64,000 bases of DNA from Beta vulgaris subsp. vulgaris (GCF_026745355.1 NC_079207.1:16360150-16424149), one strand, 5' to 3'; positions 33,740-46,182 are shown, numbered from the stretch's first letter. Program-made: numbers and translations. Notes: generated by a model from the sequence alone, not told the origin.

Positions 33740-36700
33740 TTAATTTATTGAAAAATTAAATCTAGAAAGGAGAAGCAAAGTGTATGGAGTATGTGACAAA
33801 GACATGATCTAATTGGAAGTTCTATGAGCTCCAAAGATGCTTTGACGTTAGACATGCATTTTAGCCCATAGTTATGATGTTGTCAATCATCAGAGGAAGT
33901 TGCTTCCTGTCATGGTGAGTGATGAGCTTTGCATGTGTCACTGATGGAATCAAATACTGCTTAAAACGGAAAGCTAATAATAGGAGAGATTCAACCATGT
34001 TCAAGGACTAGTTGAAAGTCAATGGTGAGCTCATTATAATGTTAGAGAACAAAATTGTTCATCAGATGATACTGGGGGCAAAAATATCGTCGTACATGTG
34101 CACTCATCCAGGTCTCCTGAATGGCCTGCGTCATTTGACTTGGTATTGACAACGAACATTAGCTTGGACTTCTTTCTCTTCGTAAGGCCTCTACCCATTC
34201 TATAAGATGCCTAAACCTTTGAGTATTTATTTTGTTTGTAGGGAACCACAAGATATAACATATATGTCTTTTAAATCTAGATCTTAGACTCTTAGTTACT
34301 ACTTACTAGTAGCACCACATAGATATCCTAGATGGCTAACTTAAGCTACATGAAAGCATGCGATCTTGGAATACTCCTGCAGAATTAGACAACCAGCTAT
34401 TCAAAAGTTAAAACTGCTTAATTGTTCAGTTGTGAGTCAAATTTAATGAGCTTAATTTGTATTGGTTTCAAACAACAGTGAGAATAGATGTGATGCATTT
34501 TCCATCCATGTCCAGGTTCTGAGTTTAGAACTACCTACCATGGTTTTGTTTCGTACAAACTACTTGTTCTTGAAAATTGAGAATTTTTTCCATTCATGCA
34601 TGCTTCCCTGGTCCTACACTTGCTTAAGTTTGAAAGTTTCAGTTGTATATTGGGTTTTATTACTCTTGACAATTCTTTAGCAAATTATCTATGTTGGTTC
34701 ATGCAGATTGGAGAATTAAGAGTCAACTTAGCAAATTGTCAAGATTCCAAGCAGTCATGCTTAATCTGGATTTTGAAATTTGACATGATGCAGGAAATGA
34801 GTTTTTTCGGAATTGAATTTCACAAATTCAAGAAATCGACTTCTCAAGCACATGATATACAAGCTGAAAATTTTTGTTTTTTCTCCTCAAACTATCAAGA
34901 GTGCCTTTCAGGTTGTAACAAAAGAAGGTCAAGAATAATTAGTTCATACACCATCATATGTTGCTCAAGCCGAGATGCCGGATAACATCAAATTTTTACT
35001 TCTATGTTCGTAATCTGGACAGTTTCCGAATACTTCAATAACCTCCTCTCAGGTTTGCTCCAGACAAACTCAAGGTGATAGCTTCTTTGTATGGTGAAGA
35101 GTTCCTGTTCTCTTTTTCAAGCTACTCCACTTCTTTTCCTCAATTTGACAATGCTACAAATTATCATAGGTGTAACTTCCTCTTTCTTTTGGATCAAGAA
35201 GGAAAAACCATGATATGATGGAGCACGGCATGGTCTTCTTGCTTGACTTGAAGATGAAGCCAGAGAAATCAAATTTATCCATGATCATTAGGCACTTAAT
35301 TATTAGCAGTTCCAGTTCCAGTTCCAGTTCCAGTTCCTTTGACTTTGGGGTAAGTCTTGCTCAGATCCTATCAGTTTTAGCTCCATGAAATGCAAAATAT
35401 TATTCACATAAGCAATCACTTTCATCAGTTATTGTTGAAAATTTTTACAGTGGTGCTGTTTCAACATGCACATAAATAAAAAAAAAACCATTCAACTTTT
35501 TGGGTGGAAGAAAAGCTTAAGTAAATTTTTTCTGGCATTCAAATTACAACTGACAAATCTTGCAGTAGGACTGTAGTGTAGGAGGGTAGCAAAACTGAGT
35601 GGTGAGCAGGTTCAGAACAGACCCTTGATATTTTTGTCAATTGTATCAGAAAAGGTCGCATATTGGGTGCCAAAGTACACAAGATCAGTCTGTCACCATC
35701 TTACACGAATCAAGTGCAACATAGCAATCACCTGATTTGGAACATAGATGGTGTGATATTCGATTTCAGGGCACTCTATATTTCCAAAAGGGATAATGGT
35801 AGATTAATCCATTGGAGCAGAGTAGAGTCCCTTATTTTATTAGAATCATGTCTTAGAGCAAATCTCTTTCTGTAGACATGAATGAATATTCATATACATT
35901 TTGCAAACCACTGAATTGAAGATAGCTCCAAATACTCTTGATGTTGTTATCTACTTGCTTTTATCTTAATGTTCAATGAACTGAACAATAAAATCATCAA
36001 GACTACATTCATTTGTGTGCATCTATGTGAATTATGAGGTACATGTTCAGCCAGCGTTTAAAGATGTCAAACAAGGATTCCCATATTGTACGTCTACGTA
36101 GAAAGTGTTTGGTAGGAGCTTGGAATATGCAACCCAACCAACACAAAGTATAATGTGATAATTGGATTAGGTTAGAGAGAAAAACTGTCATCAAAATTAA
36201 CATCTAAAACACTTCTGGTCTATCTATTCCATGAAGGCTGCTTGGATTGAGCGTAATGGTTGTAGCAATTGACGGGTACTTCTTATGTGCTAGATATTTA
36301 TGGCTGAATTGGGGTGAATTCTTTGGATCTGTAGTTTTTCTTCTCAAATGAGGATAATACATTACTCTATCCCCTTTCAGTACTCTCTCTCTCTCTCTGC
36401 CTCTCTTTTCTCCATCATCTGGCTATATTGACCAACACAATCTGCTTCTGATTCATTTTACTCTCCTGTCCTCTCTTCTATGGTACAAGTCCTTGTAAAA
36501 TATTACTATAAACTTTCATTATCTATCATTTCTTAGTTCATGTAAGATTAGTTATTTAATTTTAGTTTTCATTTTTGCTCGTTCAATTTCCAACCATGTA
36601 TTGGATGTTATTTTATTTTCCAAGGTTCTGGATCTTCCTCAAATTCATTTACTTTGATTATTAATCTGTTCTTCATGTATTCTGCATCAAAACCGAAAAC

Positions 36701-36787
36701 TTTGCTGCTCCTCCCCTGTTTGAAGCTCTCTATTCAATGGCTTGCAGCCTCTCATGAGACACAACATACCTTGATACCAAAAACATA
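33740..36787. other. region downstream of the PPR gene, no further gene supported
   Basis: AT-rich sequence with short ORFs lacking any family signature. It probably includes the PPR 3' UTR and possibly spliced untranslated exons. An (AGTTCC)n stretch of about five units lies at 35308-35337 and a short CT run at 36387-36408. Confidence 0.5.
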
Positions 36788-36789
36788 TA

Positions 36790-37048
36790 CTTCCTCTGTT
36801 TCTAAATAAGTGCAACATTTCTTGTTTGCACGTTTGCCAATGCATTATTTTAACCATTAATATCTTCAATTATCAATAAGTAAAAATTATAAAAAGTTGA
36901 TATTAAAAAAATTCACATCCGGACGAATCTAACAAGATCCCACATGACTATGTTTTTCCTAAAATGTAAATCACCAAAGCTAATTAAAGTTTAAACTGTG
37001 AATAGTAAACACTATGCAAATGTTGCACTTATTTTGAAACGGAGGTAG
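36790..37048. mobile_element. Stowaway MITE, copy B of a near-identical pair
   Basis: Ends CTTCCTCTGTTTCTAAATAA / GAAACGGAGGTAG; TA at 36788-36789 and 37049-37050; 259 bp. One difference by eye from copy A at 12525-12783. Confidence 0.93.
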
Positions 37049-37184
37049 TATTAATTACTCTAGTAATTCATATCTGACATGTAGAACCTTTCTTTCAGGA
37101 AACTTAACCCCCTATGTTGGTTCTCTAGTATTAATTTCCCCATTAAAACTTCCCCTTAATACAAATCCCAATCGAGGCGAAGCC

Positions 37185-37350
37185 TAAAGGTTAAAATATC
37201 ATTCTTGTCACACAAATTACAGATTACAAGAGTGCCTAATAGATCTATACCGTCTTACCAAGGCAATGTGGATTGCAGGCTAAGGAAGCGAGATCGAACC
37301 CTTGAGGCTTCTTGGCATTTGACACACTTCTCACTTCTGAGCCAAGTCAC
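37185..37350 (-). mobile_element. probable tRNA-derived SINE fragment
   Basis: On the minus strand TGGCTCAGAAG (37335-37345) resembles a pol III A box, and AGGGTTCGATCTC (37290-37302) is a good B box at tRNA-like spacing. A tRNA fold is not evident, so it is not a tRNA gene. Ends and TSD were not defined. Confidence 0.45.
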
Positions 37351-37961
37351 TGAGATCACATAGAAGAAAGAGACATTCTACCAGCAGCTGCTTTTGACAC
37401 CAAATGCAGGGTTTCCTTAATGCCTTAGTGGGTTGCATGAAGGCTTCTAACATCCAATACAAGAGAGTTTTGTTATTGCAGGAAGAATGTTACGGTTTGT
37501 TTTGGTAGTTGGGGTATTGCTTTGGGTGTACGAGTTGGATGAAGAAACAGGATATAGTAGTCGATAAGAGGTCTTCTGTTATTGGTCACTAGACTCACTA
37601 CTCACTTATAGCCAGTTGTTCTTTCTTTAATAATTTCCACGTGTCAGACTTTGCGAAATTGCAATAGTATTGGTTTGTGCTATGTTAATGAAATAAAAGT
37701 ATTCATATTGATAGGGAGGGAAACAAACAATGTATTCAATTATGGCTTTTGAGCTTAATCGAGATCTTGAGTGTTGTGGTAAAAGCAAATAGAAGATATT
37801 ATTTCTTCACATGTTCTTATGAAGATCACAAATTTTCACCTTGATATGCATTATTGTAAATTTGTGGTATGCATTATTCATATAAATATAGTAACAGATG
37901 TGTAGTTTCTCCATATATTTTGGTATAAGATTTGAGACCTTCCTTATAAATAACGCATTAA

Positions 37962-38322
37962 GGCTCCGTTTGGTAGGGCGTAAAACGTTTTTCCGAAAAA
38001 CTGTTTTCCTCTATTTTTAGTTTTACATTGTTTGGTTGGCAAGAGTGTGTAAAACCATTTTTCCTTGGGGTAAAATTACTCTCCCAATGATGGAAAACCA
38101 TTTTCCTTTCAAAATGAAGGGAAAACTATTTTTCTTATCTCTCTTGTACACTCCTCTCACTACTTCCTTACTTTCCTTTCCATTTCCCTTTCATTACATC
38201 ATTTTTCTTACATGAAACCAAACAACGGAAAACTAATTTTGGAATTGTGTTTTCCATTGTAAATTGTTTTCCATGAAAATCATTTTACACTGAAAATGTT
38301 TTACGTCCTACCAAACGGAGCC
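37962..38322. mobile_element. PIF/Harbinger-type MITE, TSD TAA
   Basis: Left end GGCTCCGTTTGGTAGGGCGT, right end ACGTCCTACCAAACGGAGCC, flanked by TAA (37959-37961 and 38323-38325). 361 bp with AAAATGGTTTTCC-like subterminal repeats; no coding sequence. It sits about 530 bp upstream of the R-SNARE start codon. Confidence 0.9.
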
Positions 38323-38851
38323 TAAGTCATTATCATTTGTGTAGTGAAACAAGTGAGATAATGGACCAAAAGAAATCTGCTTGTACCATACAGGTATTTT
38401 AAAAACTAACATGTGACATTCCTTTGGAAAATATTGGCACGAAGGTTCGTCAGGCTTCGTCAATAATATTAAGCGCCAGAAAAATCTGTTTGTTTATTCT
38501 AAGCAAAAAAAGAAAAGAAGCGTGTATAGTATACCATTTCTCTGAAAAAGAAAGTCTTCTTAACCGAGAAAGGAAATCTTTTGGGAGGAATTAACGTTAT
38601 ACCATTGATTGAGACCATTTCAACCATCTAGATGCTCGCAATTGATAACTAAGACTGCTTCTGTAATCTGTAAGTTCACCAGTCACCAGGAAATTTCAGC
38701 TTCGGAAACTTAGAGGTGAAGGAAGCCAAAAAACAATGAGAATTCATTATTACTTTCTTGTAAGATATATACTTGAATTGCCAGTTTCAACTTTCATTCA
38801 TAACAAGTTTAAGAAAGTTGTGGTTACCTATAGTATTGTTTGGATAGTAAG

Positions 38852-41019
38852 ATGGGTCAAGATTGGATCCTATACAGTTTTGTCGCTCGAGGAACCGATA
38901 TATTGGCCGAGCACATGATCCAACCCAGCAACTTAACCAGCATTGCTGCTCAATGGCTCAACAATCTCCCACCTGATCCTCACAAAAAGTTCACCACAAA
39001 ATACGATGGACACACCTTCAACTTCTTAGTTGAAGATGGATATGGTATTCATTATATATGCTTACCTGTTGAGCTATGTGACTATATGTCTATAAAAGTT
39101 TATAACATGGCATTTAGCATGTTATTGTTATGTATGGAAGAAAGCAGAGAATATATGTGTGGAATCTGGATGAATTACATGAAACTAAGTGATTTCAAAA
39201 ATATTATGCAGTTTACAGCGTAGTAGCAAGAGAATCAGTAGGAACACAACAGATTTTATTCGAGTTTCTGGAACGCATCAGAGAAGATTTCAAGAAGATA
39301 TATGGTCAAGGTAAAGGGGATGCAGCCAAGGCAAACAGTCTTACTAAGAAATTTGGGTATGATTTCTTTCAAACCTAATCAAATGGAACATCTTTTAACA
39401 ATAACTTAAAAAGTTAAAAGGAGTACTTCCTCCATTGTTTAGATGCAATAAGCTGCAACGTTATTCAGGATGATCTGATAGGTTGTTTAAATGTATCAAT
39501 AACACAGCCCCTCCTGGCTTTAAAGTAAGGGGGCCTCAAATATTCTAAATAGTTCAAAGAGTAAAACAAAATTATTATCTCTCTTCCATCTAACACATGC
39601 TTGCTTAGTGTTCACAAACCTTTTTTGAGTAAGAAAAATGGCATATATTTATTTTGGTGTTTGCACCTGGTTCACCCTTCGGGCTACATCCGGATCGAGG
39701 CCAAGTTCGGGGTGGTTAGGTTTCATTCCTCTCCCAAGGGTGTTGCGGGGATTCGAACACGGGTCCGTCCTACCAAAGCCAGTCCCCATCACCACTGGGC
39801 CAACACTTACTTGGTAGAAAAATGGCATATATTGTACTATGGTATGTATGTTTGTGAGGAAACTATTATATTTAGCAGAGAGTGGCTGATGTTGCAATCA
39901 TGACGTTTTCGTATTTCAAATGTTTTGAAATACTAGATGCAAACATGTCGTGTATACATCAAGTTCTTTTTTTTATCCCATATGCTCTCCTATATTGTGT
40001 ATTTTTCCGATGTGACAATGAGAAAAAAAAAAAAACACATGAAGTATTTGCTTAACTGCTAGTATGAAAGTATGATCAATTTAAGTCATTGGTGACCGTG
40101 GTTGGTGCAAAACAGGCCTATAATGAAGCAGCATATGCAATGGGTTGTTGATCACGCTGAAGAGATTGATAAGATTGCAAAGGTGAAAGCTCAAATTTCG
40201 GAGGTCCAAGTTATCATATCGAACAACGTAGACAAGGTAAATAAAGTGAAGAAATTGTAATAAGTGAAAGCAGCAATTAAAGACCCTGGAATGTGGGGTT
40301 TGAATTTGACTCCTTTCGTTGTTGCCTTGACTTCTAGATTCTTGAAAGAGGCCAACATATAAGCGATGTTGCAGAGCAAGCTGAGGCGCTACACAATTCG
40401 GTAATACCATTTGTGTTACCACATTGTAATATAATGCTGTCTTTTCGAGTTGTTTTCACTTTGAATTTTGCGTTTGCTATTTGAATCTAGATATCTTTAA
40501 TTCATTATTAAAAAGTGATAATTTTGAAATTATACATTCATGCAGAATCCTAATATCATACTACATAACAACCTATATTTTCATGTGTGAGTTAAATGTA
40601 CACTCAAAATAAAGTATGTAAATATTGCAAAACTCATAGTGTAACCATTAAAATAATCGCAAAAGATGTGAGTTACATCACCATGACTTATGTTTACTGT
40701 TTACAAAGTGAACAATCTTTTCTGTTGGAGTCTTGGAGAAAGGAAAAGTATCATGAGTAAGATTAGCACGTTTTATTATTTTGGGTGGGGATGTTGGATT
40801 GTTCATTGAGTTACTTATTTTTGATAGCTTGAGTTAATCTGTTGTTGATCCTTGTTGTTTCAGTCTTTGGAATACAAAAAGATAGCAACGGAAGTGAAGA
40901 GGAAGATGTGGTACCAGAATGTAAAATCAAAATTAGTCATCTTGGCAATATTACTTCTGATTCTGGCTTTGATTATTTGGGTTTCTATTTGCAGCGGCTT
41001 TAATTGTGCCAAAGCTTAA
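38852..41019 (+). CDS. VAMP72-type R-SNARE, five exons
   Basis: Exons 38852-39044, 39212-39356, 40116-40236, 40338-40400 and 40864-41019, all with GT-AG borders and matching phases, give an uninterrupted 225-residue protein. The longin domain (about 1-118) starts MGQDWILYSFVARGT and contains DGHTFNFLVEDGY and FEFLERIREDFKK. The R-SNARE motif (about 128-188) contains MKQHMQWVVDHAEEIDKIAK and the zero-layer arginine R157 in ILERG. A basic stretch (VKRKMWYQNVK) precedes a C-terminal anchor at about 198-217 and the tail CSGFNCAKA. Length and exon layout match plant VAMP721-727, which drive fusion at the plasma membrane and late endosome/vacuole. The second half of the SNARE helix (SDVAEQAEALHNSSLEYKKI) is clearly diverged from the family consensus (LLVDKTENL...), so this is a divergent paralogue or a gene under relaxed constraint. 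A minus-strand SINE lies in intron 2. The upstream start at 38840 is TTG, so ATG 38852 is used. Confidence 0.88.
39650..39815 (-). mobile_element. tRNA-derived SINE in intron 2 of the R-SNARE gene
   Basis: On the minus strand TGGCCCAGTGGTGATGGG (A box) is followed by GTGTTCGAATCCC (B box). The body is flanked by an exact 18-bp duplication AGAAAAATGGCATATATT (39632-39649 and 39816-39833). Body length 166 bp. It is an Au-like plant SINE by box sequence; family name is inference. Confidence 0.9.
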
Positions 41020-41231
41020 TAAGTAGGTATTTTGTAAGATAAAATTAATGTTACAGTATTTATCTATTATCTGTAAAAAGAATATTGTGGAAAGCAAATT
41101 ACTGATAATTTTGCATGTCTTATATTTAAAAGTAGAGGAATGATATATATTTTCAGAATTGGCGGAATGAACAAGTGTTAGAACGCCAAACACAAATAGT
41201 GTAAGAACGATAAAGTTATGTAAAAAGCATA

Positions 41232-41252
41232 CTCCCTCCGTCTCATAATATA

Positions 41253-41292
<40 letters not shown>

Positions 41293-41321
41293 ATATATAT
41301 TATATATATATATATATATAA
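41232..41321. repeat. Stowaway left terminus followed by (AT)n microsatellite
   Basis: TA then CTCCCTCCGTCTCATAATA (41230-41250), followed by about 70 bp of imperfect AT repeat. No right Stowaway end is seen, so the element is truncated or its interior was replaced by the expanding AT tract. Confidence 0.7.
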
Positions 41322-41322
41322 T

Positions 41323-42062
41323 GGATTTTTCACCGCGTATCCTCGCAGTTTCTAAAATACACAAGTTGCCCCTGAGGTTTTGAAAAAAAAAAACTCAGAG
41401 AACCTTAATGACTAACGGCTTACGGCTGTCAGCTCCATTAGACATTAAAGCTAAATCAACCCCTAACTAACCTAATTATTACTAATTAATTTTAATTAAC
41501 TATAATTAAACCTCATTAATGTTAGTTAATTAAATCCCCACCCTTCCTCACCTACCAGCCACCCCGGCCAACCACCGCCATGCCACCACCACCTTGAAAA
41601 CCTCCCCCCTTCCCTAGTCCCGAAAACCTCCCCCATTCCCTTCCCCAGCCTCGAAAACCTCCCCCTCCCCTTCCTCAGCCTCGAAAATTCAGCAGATAAG
41701 GTTTTCGAGGCTGGGGAAGGGGAGGGGGAGGTTTTTGGGGATGGGGAAGGGGAGTGGGAGGTTTTCTGTGATGGGGAAGAGGAGGGGGCGATTTTCGATG
41801 GTGGGAAAAAAGAGGGAAGTTTTCGAGGACCGGGGGACAAGAGGGGGTGGTTTCGGGAAGGTAGTGGTTGTTTAGGAAGCTAAGTAGGGGATTTAGGACG
41901 TATGTTGAGAATTTGGCCTCTATGACTAACGAAATTGAAGGAACTTCACGGCAGGGTCAAGTCATGTATTTTCATAACCTCAAGGGCACTTTGTGCATTT
42001 TGAAAACTGCGAGGGTACCTGGTGAATATTCGCAAAACTCAGGGGTACTAGGTGAAAAACCC
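41323..42062. mobile_element. MULE-type MITE (same superfamily as 23163-24070)
   Basis: The left end GGATTTTTCACCGCGTATCC and the right end GGGTACTAGGTGAAAAACCC are inverse and continue as GGTACCC/CTCGCAGTTT-like repeats. The ends are close to those of the MITE at 23163-24070. 740 bp. The TSD is not recognisable because the left flank is an AT tract. The interior has alternating C-rich and G-rich arms (41540-41690, 41700-41860) that could fold back. Confidence 0.75.
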
Positions 42063-42157
42063 AAAATGGGCCACTTTTTTTTTACCAAAGCCCGGTCTAG
42101 TCCATGATCATCTCTGCACGATACTAATTGGGGAAAAGCTCTGCTAATTACAACATA

Positions 42158-42185
42158 ATAGTCTTTATATGCACGCTATGCGTGC
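42158..42185 (-). other. GCACGC/GCGTGC hairpin like the one at 28326
   Basis: The hairpin GCACGCTATGCGTGC (42171-42185) is followed on the minus strand by ATATAAAGACTAT, nearly the same flank as at 28314-28340 but with CTAT in place of CTAG. It may be a decayed Helitron 3' end. Confidence 0.3.
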
Positions 42186-44357
42186 AAAATTGAAGGATGA
42201 GTGGCAATTGCTTTGCATTTGTTAGATACGTTTTTTCTTTTTATTTTTAAACGAATAGAGTGGTAAGTATTGTAGTTTTCTTTTATAGTTAGGGGTATAT
42301 TTGTAAAAAAAAGGTAGACAACAAAGTATTCAAGACTTCTTATATACATAGAGAAATTAAAGGAAAGAAATAGAATCAACCACATAACTTGCACCCAAGC
42401 CTGTACAAAGACCAGTCGCCGGTATAGTTTGACATGAGTTGTTTTTATCATAACACGAGAGTCACAGTGGTGGCCTGGCCTGGTGGGTTGTATGTGAATA
42501 TCATAACACGAGAGACACATTTTTTAAATAATTTATTTTCTCTTCAAATTTTATATACCTAAGATTTATATTAGGATGATGTTTTTTTTCTAGTCATGAA
42601 TAGACTACATTTGTCAATACGAATTATGAGGCATGATGACCTTTTATAAAATGAGAGATAAATGACATGTTTTTTAGATCATAAATAGTCATGCTTAAAA
42701 GCAGTTGAGATTTTTTCAACCACGGAAAAAAGGCCTAGGTGATTTGACAGGCCAATGCCCAACTCTGGTTTTAGGTTTCCATAGAGAAGATTAGATTAGG
42801 TTCAAACTCAATGGGATATATCCTATAGAAGCCCGGATGAACAGTGATGGGCCTGGGCTGAATTTAAGATGAAATAATGAGTAACCAATAGTTGACTTTG
42901 AACCCTAATTCTGAACCCTAATACCCCTATCTCACCACCGCACCTTTAGGCTTTAGCTATAATAACTCCACCTTCTTCACTTTCTTAATTCCCCCCTTTC
43001 TCTCTCACTCTCTCTCTCCTCTTTTTTGCTTCGCCATTCTTTCTCAATTTCGACCTCAAATTTGCCCTTTTTTTCTAACACTCTTAAAATTTTCTGGTTA
43101 GTCTGATTTATTTCCTTCTTCTATCATTTCAAAATCTTTTTAATTTCTTCAATTTATTTCCTCTCTCTTTTGGAATTTTAATTGAGATAATTTAGGAAAG
43201 CTGGGTTTTTTTTTTTTTTTTATTGACGCTGATTTTCTCTGTGATGATTCAAATTTGATGACGAGTCCGACTCCATTCTTAAAATCGTGACGACAAAACG
43301 AGGCATTTGTCTGAGAGAAATTACACCTTTTTTTTCTAGTTAGCTTGTAAACAAATTTCATAAAAAATAGGATTTTTTTTTCAATTTTTTTTTTAAATTT
43401 CGTGTGTTTTTTTAAATCTATTTTATCGGGTCTTTGCTTGAAAGTGAAGTCAATGCAGCTATGATGATAAATCAATTACACTCTCATATATCAAATGAGA
43501 AGGTGTTATACTATCAATGATTATTTTTCAAGCACTTTTGAGCTGCATTTGGCCCTTTTTTTACACTTTTCTTTCTCTATTTTCTCAACCTTAAAAAGTT
43601 TTTAATTTATTTTGATTAGTTGATGTTGATCCAGTTGTGAGTTGTGACAGTTTTTTATACAAGTGATAATAACAATGTACTAGGAGTAGTAATTATGTGG
43701 TACTATTACACTTAGGAGTAGTATAGGCTTCTACAACATATAATCATTTTCTTATGATGGGATAAGCTTCAATGGCTTTCATTTGATGGGATGGTATCAT
43801 AATATGGTGGAAATTCATTAGCATGTGTGGACCATTTGATGAATAATGCCTAGGTCCCACCTCACTTAAAATGAAAGTTACAATGATGGTATGGTGGTTG
43901 CAAGATAAATGTAACACCCATGAGTAGGTAAGGTAACTAATCACTAATGTCATGATCATGAATTACAATATTACATGATGCTTAATGGAGTTGTGGGATT
44001 AGTGATTACATGTATTTAGGTGGTCATCAAACTATGATTATGGTTAATAATAGTTTTAATTAAAAAAAATGTCGGTTTTAAATCATTTTAAATTGTTAGA
44101 TTTTTCACATTAATATTTTCAAAATCATTTATTGATAGTCAATTTAGAAATTGAGTTGTTATTGACATCTATTCGATAAATATCAATTTGATATTTATTA
44201 GATAGATTGTTAGTACCGATACCAATATCTTTTCAATTGTTTTCATAAAATCTAATGAATACTAGTAAATTGACATTATTTGGAAGAAGTATGTAATTAT
44301 AATTTATATATACGGCATACTAGTTTTTTTGTTTTTTTCCTTTTCGTACCAATTATG

Positions 44358-44546
44358 GGCATATTCTCTTCAACGTAAAACAATTGAATTGAATTGAACT
44401 GATTGCAATTGAATTGAACTAAACTTATTGCAACTGAATTGAAATGAATTAAATTAAAACTAAGAAATGGTAGTTGAAGCTAAATTGAATCAAATTGAAC
44501 TGAATTGATTACAACTGAACTGAAAATAACGTGGGGAGAACATGTC
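44358..44546. mobile_element. small MITE rich in TTGAATTGAACT
   Basis: The ends GGCATATTCTCTTCAACGT and ACGTGGGGAGAACATGTC are imperfect inverse repeats resembling the GATGCGTTCTCTTCA ends of the element at 49717. The interior is a degenerate (TGAATTGAAC)n array. TSD not clear. Confidence 0.55.
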
Positions 44547-45245
44547 TGTAGTTGGAAGGGGGTGTGTGTAGTTTTTTGTAACAACTGAGTAGCATTTAGA
44601 TAGCAATCTTTGTTTCACATAGGTAGATCATAGATGTACCACTCTCTCTCTCTCTCTAAAAGTCCAATCTAGAAAAAATGGAAGTCCAAATAAAAAATGT
44701 CATGAAAAATAAATGGGTAATGTTATATATAGTCCTAAGAGCTACATATAAACATTAAATACATTTCTTTAGATGGAAACAGTTAAAGAATTCAAAACAC
44801 ATTTTCACATCAGGTAATAAATGCTTGATTTAATATTTTATTTCCATTTATGTATATCATTTTCCAAAATAAATTTGGGAAAAAAGCTTACAATGTAAAG
44901 CCAAAATTTAAAAATTTTATTGTGCTATCAAATGAATACTAAATATAGTTACATGGAGTTTTTCATCCAAAATCAAGAAACTTAAAGTCATAACTTAATG
45001 CAATTCCAACTCGATCAACAAAAAAAAAGTCGATGCACATACTCTTTCTGACACTAACCAACTTGCATCCCAAAGGCCACAACTGCATAACAGTCACAAG
45101 TCTCAAAACCATTTGTGATATGTCCATGTACAAGTATCTGGAGAGGACCAGGAAAATAGAAGGACAAAAAAAGCAGGGTTGGCTTTAATGTTATAACTAG
45201 TAGATTATCGGGCAATGCTACATCTATTCGGGAGAAAGCCTTGAT

Positions 45246-45498
45246 AACCAACTGTTTGAGTCCAAAAAAGACTCAAACACTCAAAAAGTTACACAATGGT
45301 ACCATTATAACCTGGTATTGGTATCAAATTCTTATCAGGATTGGTACCAAGCAACCTTACTTTGGTATCAAAATTTTCGGACAATGGTACCAATCTAACC
45401 TAGCATTGGTACCAAACAACACGCGCGTGAAATTTTTAAGGCTTAAAATGACCAACTTGCCCCCGTTTGAGTCCCCTAAGAGACTCAAACGGTTGGTT
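45246..45498. mobile_element. unclassified MITE with compound hairpin ends
   Basis: Left AACCAACTGTTTGAGTCC and right GACTCAAACGGTTGGTT are inverse. In addition GTTTGAGTC...GACTCAAAC forms a small hairpin at each end. The flanks GCCTTGAT and GCCTAGAC (45238-45245; 45499-45506) agree in 6 of 8 bases, possibly an 8-bp TSD. The interior has repeated TTGGTACCAA-like motifs. 253 bp. Confidence 0.6.
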
Positions 45499-46182
45499 GC
45501 CTAGACAAACTCATCTATTCGGTGGGTAGTTAACTTATTCGAAATAGAGTATTAAAAAACTATTAGAAATGATGAGTTGGATTCCACTATTTATTCATTT
45601 CTATTAGTAGTGGGTTGTTGACCCATTGGGTTGATAAAGTTTTTTCCGTAGATTATCATCTCATATTCTCATGTTCCATTGGCTTGTCAAATGAATAATT
45701 ATTTATATAAATATATTAAAAGATGTTTCTAAATAAGGAACAGTATCATATGGCTCGAATCCCCCCTCCCCTTCTTTGTACTTTGTACCGCTTTCGTGGC
45801 TCATATGAATCAAAAAAAAAATAGAAATTGCACAGTATAGGTTTTGATCCTGTAACCTGTGTTATCATATTAAAGAACAATATTAATAAACAAAAAATTT
45901 CTTTACCATAGCCCCAACCAAATGAATAATTATTCATCATTACTACTTGTCAATTTTCTTCCCATACACGCCTAACCTTATTTGTAGTTTGTACATCAAG
46001 AAACCCATTGCTTGAATTAATTTCATATTGGGAGAGTACAAGTGAAACACTCAAAATTTACTTTAGTTGGCTAAAATCATATGGTATTCTAATCAATGTT
46101 ATAATTTTGTATAAGCATTTGATGTGATTGTTGTGTTATTACCGACTACGTCTTAAACGGGGTATTTCACGGCTCATTATTA

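Larger units (their letters stand above)
42186..46182. other. intergenic, with MITEs; no gene supported
   Basis: Mostly AT-rich. 42900-43120 looks like a promoter/leader: a TATA-like CTATAATA near 42957 followed by a CT-rich tract. No coding sequence follows that I can recognise. Separate MITEs are listed at 44358 and 45246. Homopolymer T runs lie near 43207 and 43375. Confidence 0.45.

Noticed and set aside
33740..36787. Second gene downstream of the PPR gene
   Set aside because: No ORF or exon chain with a family signature.
39650..39815. tRNA gene from A and B boxes (also 37290-37345 and 56920-56980)
   Set aside because: No full cloverleaf; long non-tRNA bodies and, at 39650, an 18-bp TSD identify SINEs.
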